This document shows, in pieces, positions 24,230-32,939 of a DNA stretch of 32,941 bases (the stretch's first letter is position 1; the number at the start of each line of letters is the position of its first letter). The translations under genes were made by a program, and so were the position numbers. The notes below the pieces were generated by a model. That model saw nothing but the letters and a program-made list of their open reading frames with translations. It was not told the origin of the DNA and did not search any database. Source of the stretch: Nautiliaceae bacterium (GTDB taxonomy: Bacteria > Campylobacterota > Campylobacteria > Campylobacterales > Nautiliaceae); contig JAMOSZ010000053.1 in assembly GCA_027062625.1 (NCBI GenBank), positions 1 through 32,941 on the forward strand. The letters run 5' to 3'.

Positions 24230-26398
24230 TTATAATCTAACGATTTTTGCTCCATATCCTCCCATATGAGGTGGAGCATCTTTAAATTCTTTTACAAGAG
24301 GGTGGTTTTTAAGTAAATCAGTAATTCCTTTTGCAAGTATTCCTTTGCCCATTCCGTGATAAATCCATACTTCTTCAAGTCCGGCAAGTGCGGCTTTGTT
24401 TAGATACTCTTCTGTCTTTTCCAAAGCTTCTTCAAGCCTTAGACCGTGAAGGTCAAGTTTAATATCAATGCTTTTTGGCTTTGGTTTATAGATTTTGACT
24501 TCTTTTTTGATAGGGGCAAGGTATGGGTTTAGGGCTGATTTTGAGATTAGAAGTTTTTTGCCATCAAACTCAACTAACGCATTTTTGCCTTTTATTTCAA
24601 TTATTTTCCCAACACTGCTTCCATATTTTACTCTATCTCCTACTTTGAATTCTTTGTTGATTTCTTCTTTTTTAACTTTAATTTTTGATTTTATTTTATG
24701 AGCTTCATTTAATTTTCTGTGACTTTCGCGAATATCTTTGGCTTTTATAGCTTCTTTTGCTGCTTTTATAGCTTCATTGAATTCTTTTTGAAGTTTTTCT
24801 TGCTCTTTTTGAAGTTTAGCGTTTAGTTCTTCTTTTTGTCTAAGGAGAGATTCTTTTAAAAATTTTACATTTTCAAGTTCGTTTTCAAGTTCTTTTATTT
24901 TTTGTTTTTGTTCAAATTCAAGGCGGGCTGATTTTTCAATCAATACATCAAGTTTTTCTAAATCTTCACTATACTCTTTTTTTGCTCTTTCAATTATATT
25001 AAATGGAATTCCATATCTTTTTGCAGTCTCAAACGCATAGCTTTTACCAATAGTCCCTTTTATAAATTCATAGGTTGGTTTTTGATTTTTTTCGTCATAA
25101 ATTGCAGCAAGAAGTTCTACTTCTTCATTTTGAGCAAGGAGGGTTGCTAAGCGTTTGTGGTGGGTTGTGATTACAATTCTATTTTTTTTCATAAGTTCTT
25201 CAATAATTACCTTAAATAAACTTGCGGCCTCATTTGCATCTGTCCCAAGCTCAATCTCATCAACCCCTATTAAAATATTCTCTTTTCCAAAAACCTCTTT
25301 AAACTCTTTAATTCTTCCGGCAAATGTAGAGATGTCGTTTTTTACATTTTGAGGGTCGTCAATTATAGGTTTTATATCTTTAAAGTGGGGAATAGTTGAA
25401 GTTTCTCTTATCTTCATAGGAAGAAGATACTTACTCATAAAAGCTGCACTAAGAATTGATTTAAGTAGCATCGTTTTACCACCGGCGTTTACCCCTGTTA
25501 TTATTAAAACTTGTTTGTCCCACTCTAAATTTATAGGTTTACATTCTTTAAGCGCCGGGTGACAAAAATCTCTTAAATACATTTTTTTTGTTTTAAATGA
25601 AGGCATTATAAATTCAAGATTTTCACTTCTTGCCAAAAATACCCTTGCTTGAAGTGCATCAAACTTATCAAACTCTTTATTGATAAACTCTAAAAATTTA
25701 GTCCATTTTCTAAGTGTTTCGCTAAACTTTTTGGCAATTTCGTATAGTTTTTCTTCTTTAATGCTCTCTAACTCATCAAGCTGTTTTTTTATCTTCTCTA
25801 TTCCTCTTGGAAATACATAAAAATGACCCCCACCACTTCTTCCAAGAATTTCTGCATCAAGGACTTTATTGTATCCGCCTCTAACAAGCAAACACTCTTC
25901 TCCACCTTGGAGATGGATTGATTTGTCTATTAAGAAAGGTTCAAGTTTTTTTGAATTTAGATATTTGTAGAGTTGTTGGCGAATTAGGGCCTTTTTCTCT
26001 TTGATTTTCTCATTTATTAAATCAATCTCTTCAAAGCCTATAACTTCGCCTTTTTCGTTGTAATGTTTTGTTATTTTTTCAATTTCATCTGGAATTTTTA
26101 TCTTATCAAACCAGCTTGCCAAATCCTGCCATTTTCTTGATTTTAAGTATTTAAAGTAGTTAATTATCTTTACAAATTCAAAAATCTGGTCGTGTTTTAA
26201 TACCCCAAATTTTTTAAGATGCATAATTTCAATGTCAAGGTTTTTTACACTTGGAGGGGACTTAAAATCTTTGTTTGATAGTTTTTTAATGTATTCATAG
26301 TTTTTTCTTATATCCCCTTTGATTATATAATCTTTTTCTCTTGCAAAGAGTTTTTGAAGTCTTTTTAAATAGTCAGTTAAGTCCAGTTTTTGTATCAT
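24230..26398 (-). CDS. mutS2: MutS2 family ATPase with Smr endonuclease domain
   Basis: MutS2 proteins act on branched DNA to limit recombination, and in some bacteria rescue collided ribosomes. The ATPase core has Walker A GVNAGGKT at about 301-309 and Walker B-type FGKENILIGVDEIELGTD, with a long charged coiled coil (about 485-590). The C-terminal Smr domain (about 645-722) shows LDLHGLRLEEAL and the HGMGKGIL motif. No mismatch-recognition domain is present, as expected for MutS2. At 722 residues it is complete. It begins 3 bases after the gamma-carbonic anhydrase-like gene, in an operon with uvrB. Confidence 0.94.
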   Translation of the reverse strand: MIQKLDLTDYLKRLQKLFAREKDYIIKGDIRKNYEYIKKLSNKDFKSPPSVKNLDIEIMHLKKFGVLKHDQIFEFVKIINYFKYLKSRKWQDLASWFDKIKIPDEIEKITKHYNEKGEVIGFEEIDLINEKIKEKKALIRQQLYKYLNSKKLEPFLIDKSIHLQGGEECLLVRGGYNKVLDAEILGRSGGGHFYVFPRGIEKIKKQLDELESIKEEKLYEIAKKFSETLRKWTKFLEFINKEFDKFDALQARVFLARSENLEFIMPSFKTKKMYLRDFCHPALKECKPINLEWDKQVLIITGVNAGGKTMLLKSILSAAFMSKYLLPMKIRETSTIPHFKDIKPIIDDPQNVKNDISTFAGRIKEFKEVFGKENILIGVDEIELGTDANEAASLFKVIIEELMKKNRIVITTHHKRLATLLAQNEEVELLAAIYDEKNQKPTYEFIKGTIGKSYAFETAKRYGIPFNIIERAKKEYSEDLEKLDVLIEKSARLEFEQKQKIKELENELENVKFLKESLLRQKEELNAKLQKEQEKLQKEFNEAIKAAKEAIKAKDIRESHRKLNEAHKIKSKIKVKKEEINKEFKVGDRVKYGSSVGKIIEIKGKNALVEFDGKKLLISKSALNPYLAPIKKEVKIYKPKPKSIDIKLDLHGLRLEEALEKTEEYLNKAALAGLEEVWIYHGMGKGILAKGITDLLKNHPLVKEFKDAPPHMGGYGAKIVRL

Positions 26399-26401
26399 TG
26401 C

Positions 26402-26941
26402 TTACCTTATAAAGTTGATGTATTCGTTTTTGTATTTAACATAGTTTTTTGCATTTTGATATATTTTTTCAACCTCTTCATCTGTTAAACTTCTTACTAC
26501 TTTTGCCGGACTTCCAAGAATTAAGCTTCTTGGAGGAAATTTTTTATTTTGAGTAACAAGTGCCCCAGCTCCTACAATTGACTCCTCTCCAATCTCAGCT
26601 CCATCTAAAATTGTTGCACTCATTCCAATCAAACAAGCATTTCCAATCTTACATCCGTGAAGCATTACTCTATGAGCAATTGTTACATCATCTCCTATGA
26701 TTGTAGGGTAGCCATCTCCTAGTTTTTTTTCTTTTTTATAGTGGGTTACGTGAATCATCGTTAAATCTTGAATTGAAGTTCTTTTACCAATTTTTATATA
26801 GTGCACATCTCCTCTAATCACGCACCCAAACCAAACAGAGCTATCTTCTCCAATCTCTACATCTCCTATAATATCAGCGCTTGGTGCTATCCAAGCAGAT
26901 GAAGCAATTTTTGGGAAAGTCTCTTTATATTTTAAAATCAT
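26402..26941 (-). CDS. Gamma-carbonic anhydrase family protein
   Basis: The 179-residue product is a left-handed beta-helix protein of the gamma-carbonic anhydrase/YrdA/PaaY group. Hexapeptide repeats run from about residue 20 to 140 (PSADIIGDVEIGEDSSVWFGCVIRGD). Possible metal ligands are the histidines in MIHVTHYKK and TIAHRVMLHGCKIG. Many members of this group have weak or no carbonic anhydrase activity, so the enzyme function is open. AAGGAGAG precedes the ATG. It lies between uvrB (9-base gap) and mutS2 (3-base gap). Confidence 0.87.
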   Translation of the reverse strand: MILKYKETFPKIASSAWIAPSADIIGDVEIGEDSSVWFGCVIRGDVHYIKIGKRTSIQDLTMIHVTHYKKEKKLGDGYPTIIGDDVTIAHRVMLHGCKIGNACLIGMSATILDGAEIGEESIVGAGALVTQNKKFPPRSLILGSPAKVVRSLTDEEVEKIYQNAKNYVKYKNEYINFIR

Positions 26942-26950
26942 TATCTCTCC

Positions 26951-28963
26951 TTATTTCATTTTTTTAAGCTCTTCTATCTTATCTCTTAGCATTGCTGCTT
27001 TTTCAAACTCTAAATTTTTAGCAGCCTCTTGCATCTCTTTTTTGAGTTTTTTAATAATTGCTTTTTTCTCTTTTGCTGGAATTTTATCTTTTGGTTTAAT
27101 TGGCTCTTCTTCTTTTAAGGACTCTTCTATTTTTCTAACAACGCTTTTTGGGGTTATGTTGTGAAGTTTATTATAGTTTTTTTGTTCTATCCTTCTTTGA
27201 ATTGTTGTTTTAATAGCGTTATACATTGATTTTGTAATTTTATCTTTTATTTTTTCCAAAACTTCCAAATCATCATCAATTATCACATTCTCTGTAATTT
27301 TATCGCCAAACATCAAAACCTTTCCATCAACATTCCTTGCAGCCCTTCCCATTGTCTGAATAAGGCTTGTTTCACTTCTTAAAAAACCTTCTTTATCTGC
27401 ATCAAGAATAGCTACTAAGCTAACTTCTGGCAAATCAAGTCCTTCTCTTAGAAGATTTATTCCAATTAACATATCAAATTCTCCAAGCCTTAATCCTCTA
27501 ATTATCTCATTTCTCTCAACTACATCAATGTCTGAGTGCATATATTTAACTTTTAGTCCCATTTCAAGATAATATTTTTGCAACTCTTCTGCCATCTTTT
27601 TAGTAAGGGTTGTTACTAATACTTTTTGACCTTTTTTTATCACTTCTTTTGCTTTGTCATAAAGTAAAGCTACTTGGTCTTTGCTTGGTAAAAGTTCAAC
27701 TATTGGATCAAGAAGTCCAGTTGGACGGATGATTTGTTTTGCTATGCAAGTAGAAATACTTAGCTCATACTCCCCAGGCGTTGCCGATACAAAAAGATAG
27801 TGGGGGGCTTTGTTTATAAACTCATCAAATTTATAAGGTCTGTTATCAAGTGCACTTGGGAGTCTAAATCCATACTCAACTAACACTTCTTTCCTTGCCC
27901 TATCTCCATTATACATTCCACGAAATTGAGGCAAAGATACGTGAGATTCATCTACTATCACTAAGTAAGGCTTTCCTTTTATCTCAAAATAATCAAGCAA
28001 AGAGTAAGGTGTCTCTCCTTCTTTTTTGCCCGTTAGATGTCTTGCGTAGTTTTCTATTCCTTTGCAAGTTCCCGTTGTTTCAAGCATTTCAAGGTCAAAT
28101 TCAGTTCTTTGTTTTAATCTCTCATACTCTACCATTTTGCCTTTTTCTTTAAATTCACTTAATCTCTCTTTTAGCTCTTTTTCAATACTCTCAATTGCTT
28201 TACTTAATCTCTCTTTTCCTACAATAAATTGATTTGCTAAGTAGATTGTAATCTCTTTTGGTTCTTTTAATTTTTGCTGGGTTAAGTAATCTAATATCAA
28301 AATTCTCTCAATTTCATCTCCAAAAAATTCAACTCTTATAAACTCATCTTCTAAATAACTTGGAAAAATATCAATTACTTCTCCATTTACTCTAAATTTT
28401 CCTCTCTCAAAAAATTTATCATCTCTGGTATAACCCATACTAAGAAGTCTATACATAAGCTCTTTTTGTTCTATCTCATCTCCTATTGTTAGTTTTAATA
28501 CCATTCTTTTATACTCTCTTGGGTCTCCAAGCCCATAGAGTGCTGAGACGCTGGCTACTACGATAACATCATCATATTCAAGCAAACTTGCCGTTGCACT
28601 ACTTCTTAGTCTCTCTAACTCTTCATTAATTGATGCATCTTTTTCTATAAATAAATCCTGCCTTGGAAGGTAAGCTTCTGGCTGATAATAATCATAATAA
28701 CTTATAAAGTATTCAACGTGATTATTTGGAAAAAATTCTTTAAACTCAGAGTATAACTGGGCTGCGAGTGTTTTATTGTGAGTTAGAATAAGAGTTGGCA
28801 TTTGAAGATTTTGAATAATATTTGCCATAGTAAAAGTTTTACCGCTTCCTGTAACTCCTATTAAAGTATTATAGCGGCTCCCTTTTTTTATGCAGTTAGT
28901 TATTTTTTTTATAGCTTGTGGCTGGTCTCCTGTTGGTTTGAAAGGTGAATTTAATTTGAACAA
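26951..28963 (-). CDS. uvrB: Excinuclease ABC subunit B
   Basis: UvrB is the damage-verifying helicase of nucleotide excision repair. It begins [17 protein letters not shown] and has Walker [11 protein letters not shown], the damage-probing beta hairpin [12 protein letters not shown], the DESH box, helicase motif VI ([10 protein letters not shown]) and a C-terminal UVR domain (about 630-667) that binds UvrC. The length of 670 residues is normal. The start is TTG at 28963 with AAGGAG close upstream. It heads the uvrB-gamma-carbonic anhydrase-mutS2 operon. Confidence 0.97.
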   Translation of the reverse strand: MFKLNSPFKPTGDQPQAIKKITNCIKKGSRYNTLIGVTGSGKTFTMANIIQNLQMPTLILTHNKTLAAQLYSEFKEFFPNNHVEYFISYYDYYQPEAYLPRQDLFIEKDASINEELERLRSSATASLLEYDDVIVVASVSALYGLGDPREYKRMVLKLTIGDEIEQKELMYRLLSMGYTRDDKFFERGKFRVNGEVIDIFPSYLEDEFIRVEFFGDEIERILILDYLTQQKLKEPKEITIYLANQFIVGKERLSKAIESIEKELKERLSEFKEKGKMVEYERLKQRTEFDLEMLETTGTCKGIENYARHLTGKKEGETPYSLLDYFEIKGKPYLVIVDESHVSLPQFRGMYNGDRARKEVLVEYGFRLPSALDNRPYKFDEFINKAPHYLFVSATPGEYELSISTCIAKQIIRPTGLLDPIVELLPSKDQVALLYDKAKEVIKKGQKVLVTTLTKKMAEELQKYYLEMGLKVKYMHSDIDVVERNEIIRGLRLGEFDMLIGINLLREGLDLPEVSLVAILDADKEGFLRSETSLIQTMGRAARNVDGKVLMFGDKITENVIIDDDLEVLEKIKDKITKSMYNAIKTTIQRRIEQKNYNKLHNITPKSVVRKIEESLKEEEPIKPKDKIPAKEKKAIIKKLKKEMQEAAKNLEFEKAAMLRDKIEELKKMK

Positions 28964-28978
28964 TTTGCTCCTTTTTTA

Positions 28979-28991
28979 TATAATTATATCA
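28979..28991. promoter_or_regulatory. Overlapping divergent -10 elements for uvrB (-) and the coiled-coil gene (+)
   Basis: The plus strand has TATAAT at 28979-28984. The minus strand has TG-A-TATAAT (complement of 28983-28991) for uvrB. The two hexamers share bases 28983-28984, exactly as at glmU/trmA and hemL/gatC. The intergenic gap is 62 bases. A second plus-strand candidate, TAATAT, lies about 15 bases further on. Confidence 0.5.
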
Positions 28992-29025
28992 AAGTTAATC
29001 TAATATTAAAAACAAAGGATAAAAA

Positions 29026-29268
29026 ATGGATATCTTTTCTCAATTTACAAAAAAGATTGATGAGCTTTTAGAGACTTATGAAAAGTTAGAAAAAGAGAAT
29101 AGCAAATTAAAAGAGGAAAACGAAAAATTAAAATTTGAGCTTGATAACTGCAAAACGAAACTTGAAGAAAAAGAGTCTGAGCTTATGGAGTGCAAGGAGC
29201 AAATAGCAATTAAAGAACTTGAACTTGAAGAAGTATTAGCAAAAATTGAGGCGATTCTTAAAAGATGA
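29026..29268 (+). CDS. Small coiled-coil protein of unknown function
   Basis: The 80-residue product is almost entirely a heptad coiled coil from about residue 8 to 78 (repeated LEKENSKLKEENEKLKFEL pattern), like a ZapB-type protein or a short structural filament subunit. There is no signal peptide or membrane segment. AAAGGA precedes the ATG, and the gene ends in an ATGA overlap with the next one. Because the next gene resembles ZapA at its N-terminus, a ZapA/ZapB-like divisome pair is one idea. This rests on general shape only; coiled coils match many unrelated proteins. Confidence 0.75.
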   Translation: MDIFSQFTKKIDELLETYEKLEKENSKLKEENEKLKFELDNCKTKLEEKESELMECKEQIAIKELELEEVLAKIEAILKR

Positions 29269-29471
29269 AAAAAGTGACAATTTCTGTAATGGGAGAGAAG
29301 TTTGAAATAGAACTTGAAGATGAGTTTTTTGAGTTTGTTAAGGATGATTTGGCAAAAGTCCAAAAAATGACTCCAAAGGAGCTTTTGGTTTTTGTATTGG
29401 AAAAAAATAAAAGAGAGTTTGAATTAACAAAAAGAGTTGAAAAAATTCTTAGCATATTGGAGAGAGAATGA
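29265..29471 (+). CDS. Small protein with ZapA-like N-terminus, unknown function
   Basis: The 68-residue product begins KKVTISVMGEKFEIELEDE, a beta hairpin similar to the start of ZapA (which bundles FtsZ), followed by a helical part (KELLVFVLEKNKREFELTKR). It lacks the long C-terminal helix of full ZapA proteins, so the call is tentative. It is joined by ATGA overlaps to the coiled-coil gene before it and to the first prepilin after it. All three are therefore probably translated together. Confidence 0.65.
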   Translation: MKKVTISVMGEKFEIELEDEFFEFVKDDLAKVQKMTPKELLVFVLEKNKREFELTKRVEKILSILERE

Positions 29472-29920
29472 AAAAAGCTTTTACTATGATAGAGCTGATT
29501 TTTGTAATTGTTATTTTAGGAATTTTAGCGGCTGTGGCGATTCCAAGGTATTTTGCAGTAGGTCAGCATGCACACGAGAGTATATTAATCTCTTTTGTAA
29601 GAACTTTAAACAGAACAACGGGAGAAGATTTGTGGGGTAAGAGTATGAGTGAGGGTAAAAAGGGAGATATTACTCATTTAGCTCCTGTTGAGGATGCTAA
29701 ATTTCTTAGCAAATATATCCAAATTCCAAAAGAGATTAATGCAAGTAGTATTGATTTAACAAAGTGTGGAAATGGAGAATATAAAACGGTTATGGTAGCT
29801 AACTCAAAAGTTGCTGGGGGAGAATATAATATTACTTGCAAAAACGGAACAAGTGTTAGTGCGCCGTATTTTAGACTTATTAGAATAAAAGATAATAAAA
29901 TTTTGGTAACAAGGGATTAA
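29468..29920 (+). CDS. Prepilin-like protein A
   Basis: This 150-residue protein has a class III (type IV pilin) leader: MKKA then [22 protein letters not shown], with cleavage after Ala4 and Glu at +5. The hydrophobic assembly helix spans about 5-28. The C-terminal domain has Cys residues in LTKCGNG and ITCKNG that can close a disulfide loop, as in pilins. It is a close paralogue of the next gene (shared leader, a QAHE/QHAHE segment, the TLNRT and PKEI motifs). It should be processed by the prepilin peptidase at 2041-2778. Confidence 0.88.
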   Translation: MKKAFTMIELIFVIVILGILAAVAIPRYFAVGQHAHESILISFVRTLNRTTGEDLWGKSMSEGKKGDITHLAPVEDAKFLSKYIQIPKEINASSIDLTKCGNGEYKTVMVANSKVAGGEYNITCKNGTSVSAPYFRLIRIKDNKILVTRD

Positions 29921-29952
29921 ATTAAAAAAACATTAAAAAAATATTAAAAATC
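29921..29952 (+). repeat. Three phased 11-base A-tract repeats upstream of a promoter
   Basis: ATTAAAAAAAC (29921-29931), ATTAAAAAAAT (29932-29942) and ATTAAAAATCT (29943-29953) are direct repeats with a period of 11 bases, close to one helical turn. They end exactly at the -35 box of the next promoter. Phased A-tracts bend DNA, and A/T-rich sequence here can act as an UP element for the RNA polymerase alpha subunit. The effect is inferred. Confidence 0.65.
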
Positions 29953-29981
29953 TTGACTTAAAATAGTTTTATTGATATAAT
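29953..29981 (+). promoter_or_regulatory. Strong promoter for prepilin B
   Basis: TTGACT (29953-29958), a 17-base spacer and TATAAT (29976-29981), with TGA in front of the -10. It is among the best sigma-70-type promoters in the window. Transcription would start about 20 bases before the ATG at 30011, and an AAAGGAG ribosome site follows. It separates expression of prepilin B from the genes upstream. Confidence 0.75.
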
Positions 29982-30010
29982 TTTAATAACTTTAAACAAA
30001 AGGAGTCGTA

Positions 30011-30550
30011 ATGAAAAAAGCGTTTACTATGATTGAACTTATTTTCGTTATTGTTATTTTAGGTATTTTAGCAGCAGTTGCGTTACCAAAATTTATGGGT
30101 GTTGCAAAACAAGCACATGAAGGTAACTTAAAAAGTTTTGTTGGAACTTTAAATAGGACAGTTGGGCCTACTTTATGGAGTCAATCTATCGCAGAAGGTA
30201 AAAATGGAGATATCTCTTACCTGGATTTAGAGGATCAAAATGGAAGTGGAAACTTAACTAAATATGTTGATGTTCCAAAAGAGATTAAAAGAATGGACCT
30301 TGGTAAGTGTGATTCAGCTACTCAATGGAAAATTGTTGGGTATGCAGATCAAGGAGTAGCTGGTGCTAATTACTTTATTGCATGTATTGATGGTAATGCA
30401 AATCAATCACCAAAATTTGCACTATTTAACCAACTTAAACCATCAACTGAGTTAACTGATAGCAACTTAGGTGATGCAAATGATACTCAAATTACTGATA
30501 ATCCAGCTAAATTTGGTAGTGATGCAGAAGAAGGTACTCTTATTAAATAA
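30011..30550 (+). CDS. Prepilin-like protein B, probable major (pseudo)pilin
   Basis: This 179-residue protein has the same leader and assembly helix as prepilin A (cleavage after Ala4, Glu at +5). The globular part shares the FVGTLNRT and VPKEI segments and two Cys (LGKCDS, IACIDG). It differs by a C-terminal extension of about 35 residues rich in Asp, Asn and Thr (about 145-179). Because it alone has a strong promoter with upstream A-tracts and AAAGGAG, it is the best candidate for the major subunit. Whether it builds a surface pilus or a short pseudopilus for DNA uptake cannot be told from sequence. Confidence 0.9.
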   Translation: MKKAFTMIELIFVIVILGILAAVALPKFMGVAKQAHEGNLKSFVGTLNRTVGPTLWSQSIAEGKNGDISYLDLEDQNGSGNLTKYVDVPKEIKRMDLGKCDSATQWKIVGYADQGVAGANYFIACIDGNANQSPKFALFNQLKPSTELTDSNLGDANDTQITDNPAKFGSDAEEGTLIK

Positions 30551-30559
30551 GGTTTATAG

Positions 30560-31000
30560 TTGAGACTTTCTTTTACTTTAATTGAACTTATTTTTGTAAT
30601 AGTTGTTATTGGAATTTTAGCGGGGGTAGCTCTTCCTCGCTTATTTCCTACAATTGACGAAGCTAAAATAACGAAGGCAAAAACTCAAATTGCTTCAATA
30701 AAGAGTGGCATATCTTCTAAATTCTCTCAAAATATTATGGCTGGTGAAAGTGATATTTGTCCAGAGCTTGAAAAATCTACAAGTGATGGTTATTTGTTTG
30801 AGAATGTATTATCCACTCCTATTAAAGAGAATAGTGGAGAAGTTAAGTGGGTTTTAGATAATAATGATTCTACTGATACAAATTATACTTTAACAATTGG
30901 TGATAAAAGTGCAAAATTTATTTATGAAAAAAATGCTACAAAAAATTGCCCGTTTATTTGTCAAGGGGATGCTGATTTTTGTCAACAATTAACTCGATGA
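30560..31000 (+). CDS. Prepilin-like protein C (minor pseudopilin)
   Basis: The 146-residue product has the leader MRLS followed by [22 protein letters not shown]. The residue before the cleavage site is Ser, not the usual Gly or Ala. The C-terminal part is unlike prepilins A and B and has four Cys (one in DICPELE, three in [14 protein letters not shown]). The start is TTG at 30560 with TAAGG at good spacing, nine bases after prepilin B, so it is probably read from the same transcript at a lower level. It ends in an ATGA overlap with priA. Confidence 0.85.
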   Translation: MRLSFTLIELIFVIVVIGILAGVALPRLFPTIDEAKITKAKTQIASIKSGISSKFSQNIMAGESDICPELEKSTSDGYLFENVLSTPIKENSGEVKWVLDNNDSTDTNYTLTIGDKSAKFIYEKNATKNCPFICQGDADFCQQLTR

Positions 31001-32796
31001 ATTTTTATAAAGTAGCTATCCTCTCTTCTCCTTTCTCTTTTACTTATAAATCAGATAAAGATTACAAAAGAGGCGATGTTGTTGAGGTTGAGCTTAGAAA
31101 TTCAAAAAAACTTGGAATTGTTTTAGAAAAAGAAGAAGAACCTGAGTTTGAGTGTAAAGAGATTTTAAGAAAAGTTTATGAATTTGATAGGAAGTATATG
31201 AAAATTATTGAATTCATAAGCTTTTATTACTTCTCTTCAATTGGGGAGGCTGGGGGGCTTTTTTATTTTGGAGATAGGGGAAATAAAAAGAGGAATAAAG
31301 TAAAAGTTGACATTTCATTAACTCCTTTACAAAAAGAGGCGTTTGAGTTTGTTAAAAAAAATGATATTTCTATTCTTTTTGGAGATACTGGAAGTGGAAA
31401 AACGGAGATTTATATCAAACTTATAGAAGATGCCTTAAATTCAAATAAAGATGCTCTTTTTTTGTTACCAGAAATTGCAATTACCTCTCAAATGGAAAAG
31501 AGGCTTAAAAAGCACTTTGGCTCTTTGGTCGAGATTTGGCATAGCAAGATTAGTAAGAAAAAAAGAGAAGAAATTATTCAAAAACTTTCAAAAAGAGAAG
31601 TTAGGGTAATTGCTGGGGCAAGAAGTGCTTTATTTTTGCCTTTTAATAATCTTGGGCTTATTATTGTGGATGAAGAACACGATGATAGCTACAAATCCGA
31701 ACAAAAACCAAAATATAACGCAAAAGATTTGGCTATCTTTTTTGGTAAGGTACTTGGGGCTAAGGTTGTGCTTGGGAGTGCCACTCCTCTTGTTAGTGAT
31801 TTGTATAAGTTTAAATCATTTAGATTAAAAGGGACTTTTTATAAAAGTAAAAAGACTTTATATTTTAGGGAGCATTTTGATGAATTTATCGTCTCTAAAA
31901 TAAAAGAGAAGCTTGAAAGTAATAAACAAGTGATTGTATTTGTGCCAACGCGTGCAAATTTTAAATATATGATTTGCAAAGAGTGTGGGGAGGCTATTAA
32001 GTGTAAGTATTGCGATGTTGGGATGAGTGTGCACTCTCAAAATAGAATGCTTAAATGTCATTATTGTAACTATACAATCCCAATTCCAAATATCTGTCCA
32101 AACTGCGGGGGAAGAGAGTTTTTAAATGAGAGAAAAGGGAGCAGTGAGATTGTAAGGGAACTTAGGGAGATTTTTAAGGAAGCTGTGATTGAAAAATTTG
32201 ATAGGGATGTGATAACTTCAAAAACGCGTATTGATAAGCTATTAAAAAAATTTGCTAATAAAGAGATTGATATTTTGGTGGGCACTCAGATGCTCGCAAA
32301 AGGGCACGATTATCCAGATGTAGCTTTGAGTGTTGTTTTGGATATTGATTTTTTGTTAAATAGTGCCGATTTTAGAGCAAGAGAGAGGGCTTTTTCTTTG
32401 GCATTGCAAGTAGCCGGAAGAGCTGGGAGGAGAGAAGATGGGGAGGTTATTATTCAGACTTTGAATAAGGAGTTTTTTAATAGAAGTTATGAAGAGTTTT
32501 ATGAAGAAGAGATTGCATTTAGGGAGGCTTTGAATTATCCGCCATTTAGCAGGCTTTGTAAAGTTGAGTTTAGCGATAAACAAAGAGAAGTAGCAAAAAG
32601 AAATCTTGATGAGTTTATTGAATGTATTGGAAAAAGAGAAGAGTTAGTAGGTTTTGGAAAAGCTCCAATTTTTAAGCTTCAAGGCAAATACCGCTATTAT
32701 GCTCTTTTTAAAGGTAAAAATCTTCATAAGATAATTTATCCTTGCATTGATTTATTAAAAGCCAAAGTGGATATGGACCCGGTTAATTTTGTTTGA
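30997..32796 (+). CDS. priA: Primosomal replication restart helicase PriA
   Basis: PriA recognises stalled or recombined forks and reloads the replisome. Starting at the ATG 30997 (ATGA overlap with prepilin C) gives 599 residues, beginning MNFYKVAIL as PriA proteins do; a TTG at 30979 is a less likely start. Walker A GDTGSGKT is at about 129-136, then [10 protein letters not shown], the zinc region with paired cysteines (CKEC, CKYC, CHYC, CPNC), and QVAGRAGR. The N-terminal DNA-binding domain is shorter than in Escherichia coli PriA. It is the last gene before a non-coding stretch. Confidence 0.95.
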   Translation: MNFYKVAILSSPFSFTYKSDKDYKRGDVVEVELRNSKKLGIVLEKEEEPEFECKEILRKVYEFDRKYMKIIEFISFYYFSSIGEAGGLFYFGDRGNKKRNKVKVDISLTPLQKEAFEFVKKNDISILFGDTGSGKTEIYIKLIEDALNSNKDALFLLPEIAITSQMEKRLKKHFGSLVEIWHSKISKKKREEIIQKLSKREVRVIAGARSALFLPFNNLGLIIVDEEHDDSYKSEQKPKYNAKDLAIFFGKVLGAKVVLGSATPLVSDLYKFKSFRLKGTFYKSKKTLYFREHFDEFIVSKIKEKLESNKQVIVFVPTRANFKYMICKECGEAIKCKYCDVGMSVHSQNRMLKCHYCNYTIPIPNICPNCGGREFLNERKGSSEIVRELREIFKEAVIEKFDRDVITSKTRIDKLLKKFANKEIDILVGTQMLAKGHDYPDVALSVVLDIDFLLNSADFRARERAFSLALQVAGRAGRREDGEVIIQTLNKEFFNRSYEEFYEEEIAFREALNYPPFSRLCKVEFSDKQREVAKRNLDEFIECIGKREELVGFGKAPIFKLQGKYRYYALFKGKNLHKIIYPCIDLLKAKVDMDPVNFV

Positions 32797-32843
32797 GTTT
32801 TTTTGGGTCTATTGCTACTTTATCAAACTCTCAGCAAAGAATA

Positions 32844-32872
32844 CTCCCTCTAAATCGTTAGATTAGAGGGAG
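32844..32872. repeat. Ten-base-pair inverted repeat downstream of priA
   Basis: CTCCCTCTAA (32844-32853) pairs perfectly with TTAGAGGGAG (32863-32872) around a nine-base loop. Allowing one bulged A extends the stem inward. No T run follows on the plus strand, so a simple intrinsic terminator is not supported. It lies 47 bases after the priA stop and upstream of a strong promoter. Confidence 0.55.
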
Positions 32873-32883
32873 ATGAATTTGCT

Positions 32884-32900
32884 ATCCTGCATAGCAGGAT
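32884..32900. repeat. Seven-base-pair palindrome upstream of the right-edge promoter
   Basis: ATCCTGC (32884-32890) and GCAGGAT (32894-32900) form a perfect inverted repeat with a three-base centre. It ends 11 bases before the -35 box of the following promoter, a position where an activator or repressor dimer could bind. It could also be a short RNA hairpin at the end of the priA transcript. Confidence 0.5.
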
Positions 32901-32911
32901 TATAAAAAAAC

Positions 32912-32939
32912 TTGACAAATTCAACAATTTTGATACAAT
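32912..32939 (+). promoter_or_regulatory. Near-consensus promoter reading off the right edge
   Basis: TTGACA (32912-32917), a 16-base spacer and TACAAT (32934-32939), with TGA before the -10. The -35 is perfect and the arrangement closely matches the trxC promoter. Its gene is outside the window. The priA-to-edge region (32797-32941) contains no credible reading frame. Confidence 0.7.

Noticed and set aside
30979-30996. TTG start for priA six codons upstream
   Set aside because: AAGGGG is about 10 bases away, which is long, and PriA proteins start near MxFYxVA. The ATG at 30997 forms the ATGA junction used throughout the window.
32776-32809. GACCC/GGGTC pairing across the priA stop as a terminator
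   Set aside because: Only five base pairs with a 24-base loop and no T run after it.
32844-32900. Riboswitch or intrinsic terminator from the two hairpins
   Set aside because: Neither hairpin is followed by a T run on the plus strand, both lie upstream of the promoter, and no known riboswitch core is visible.
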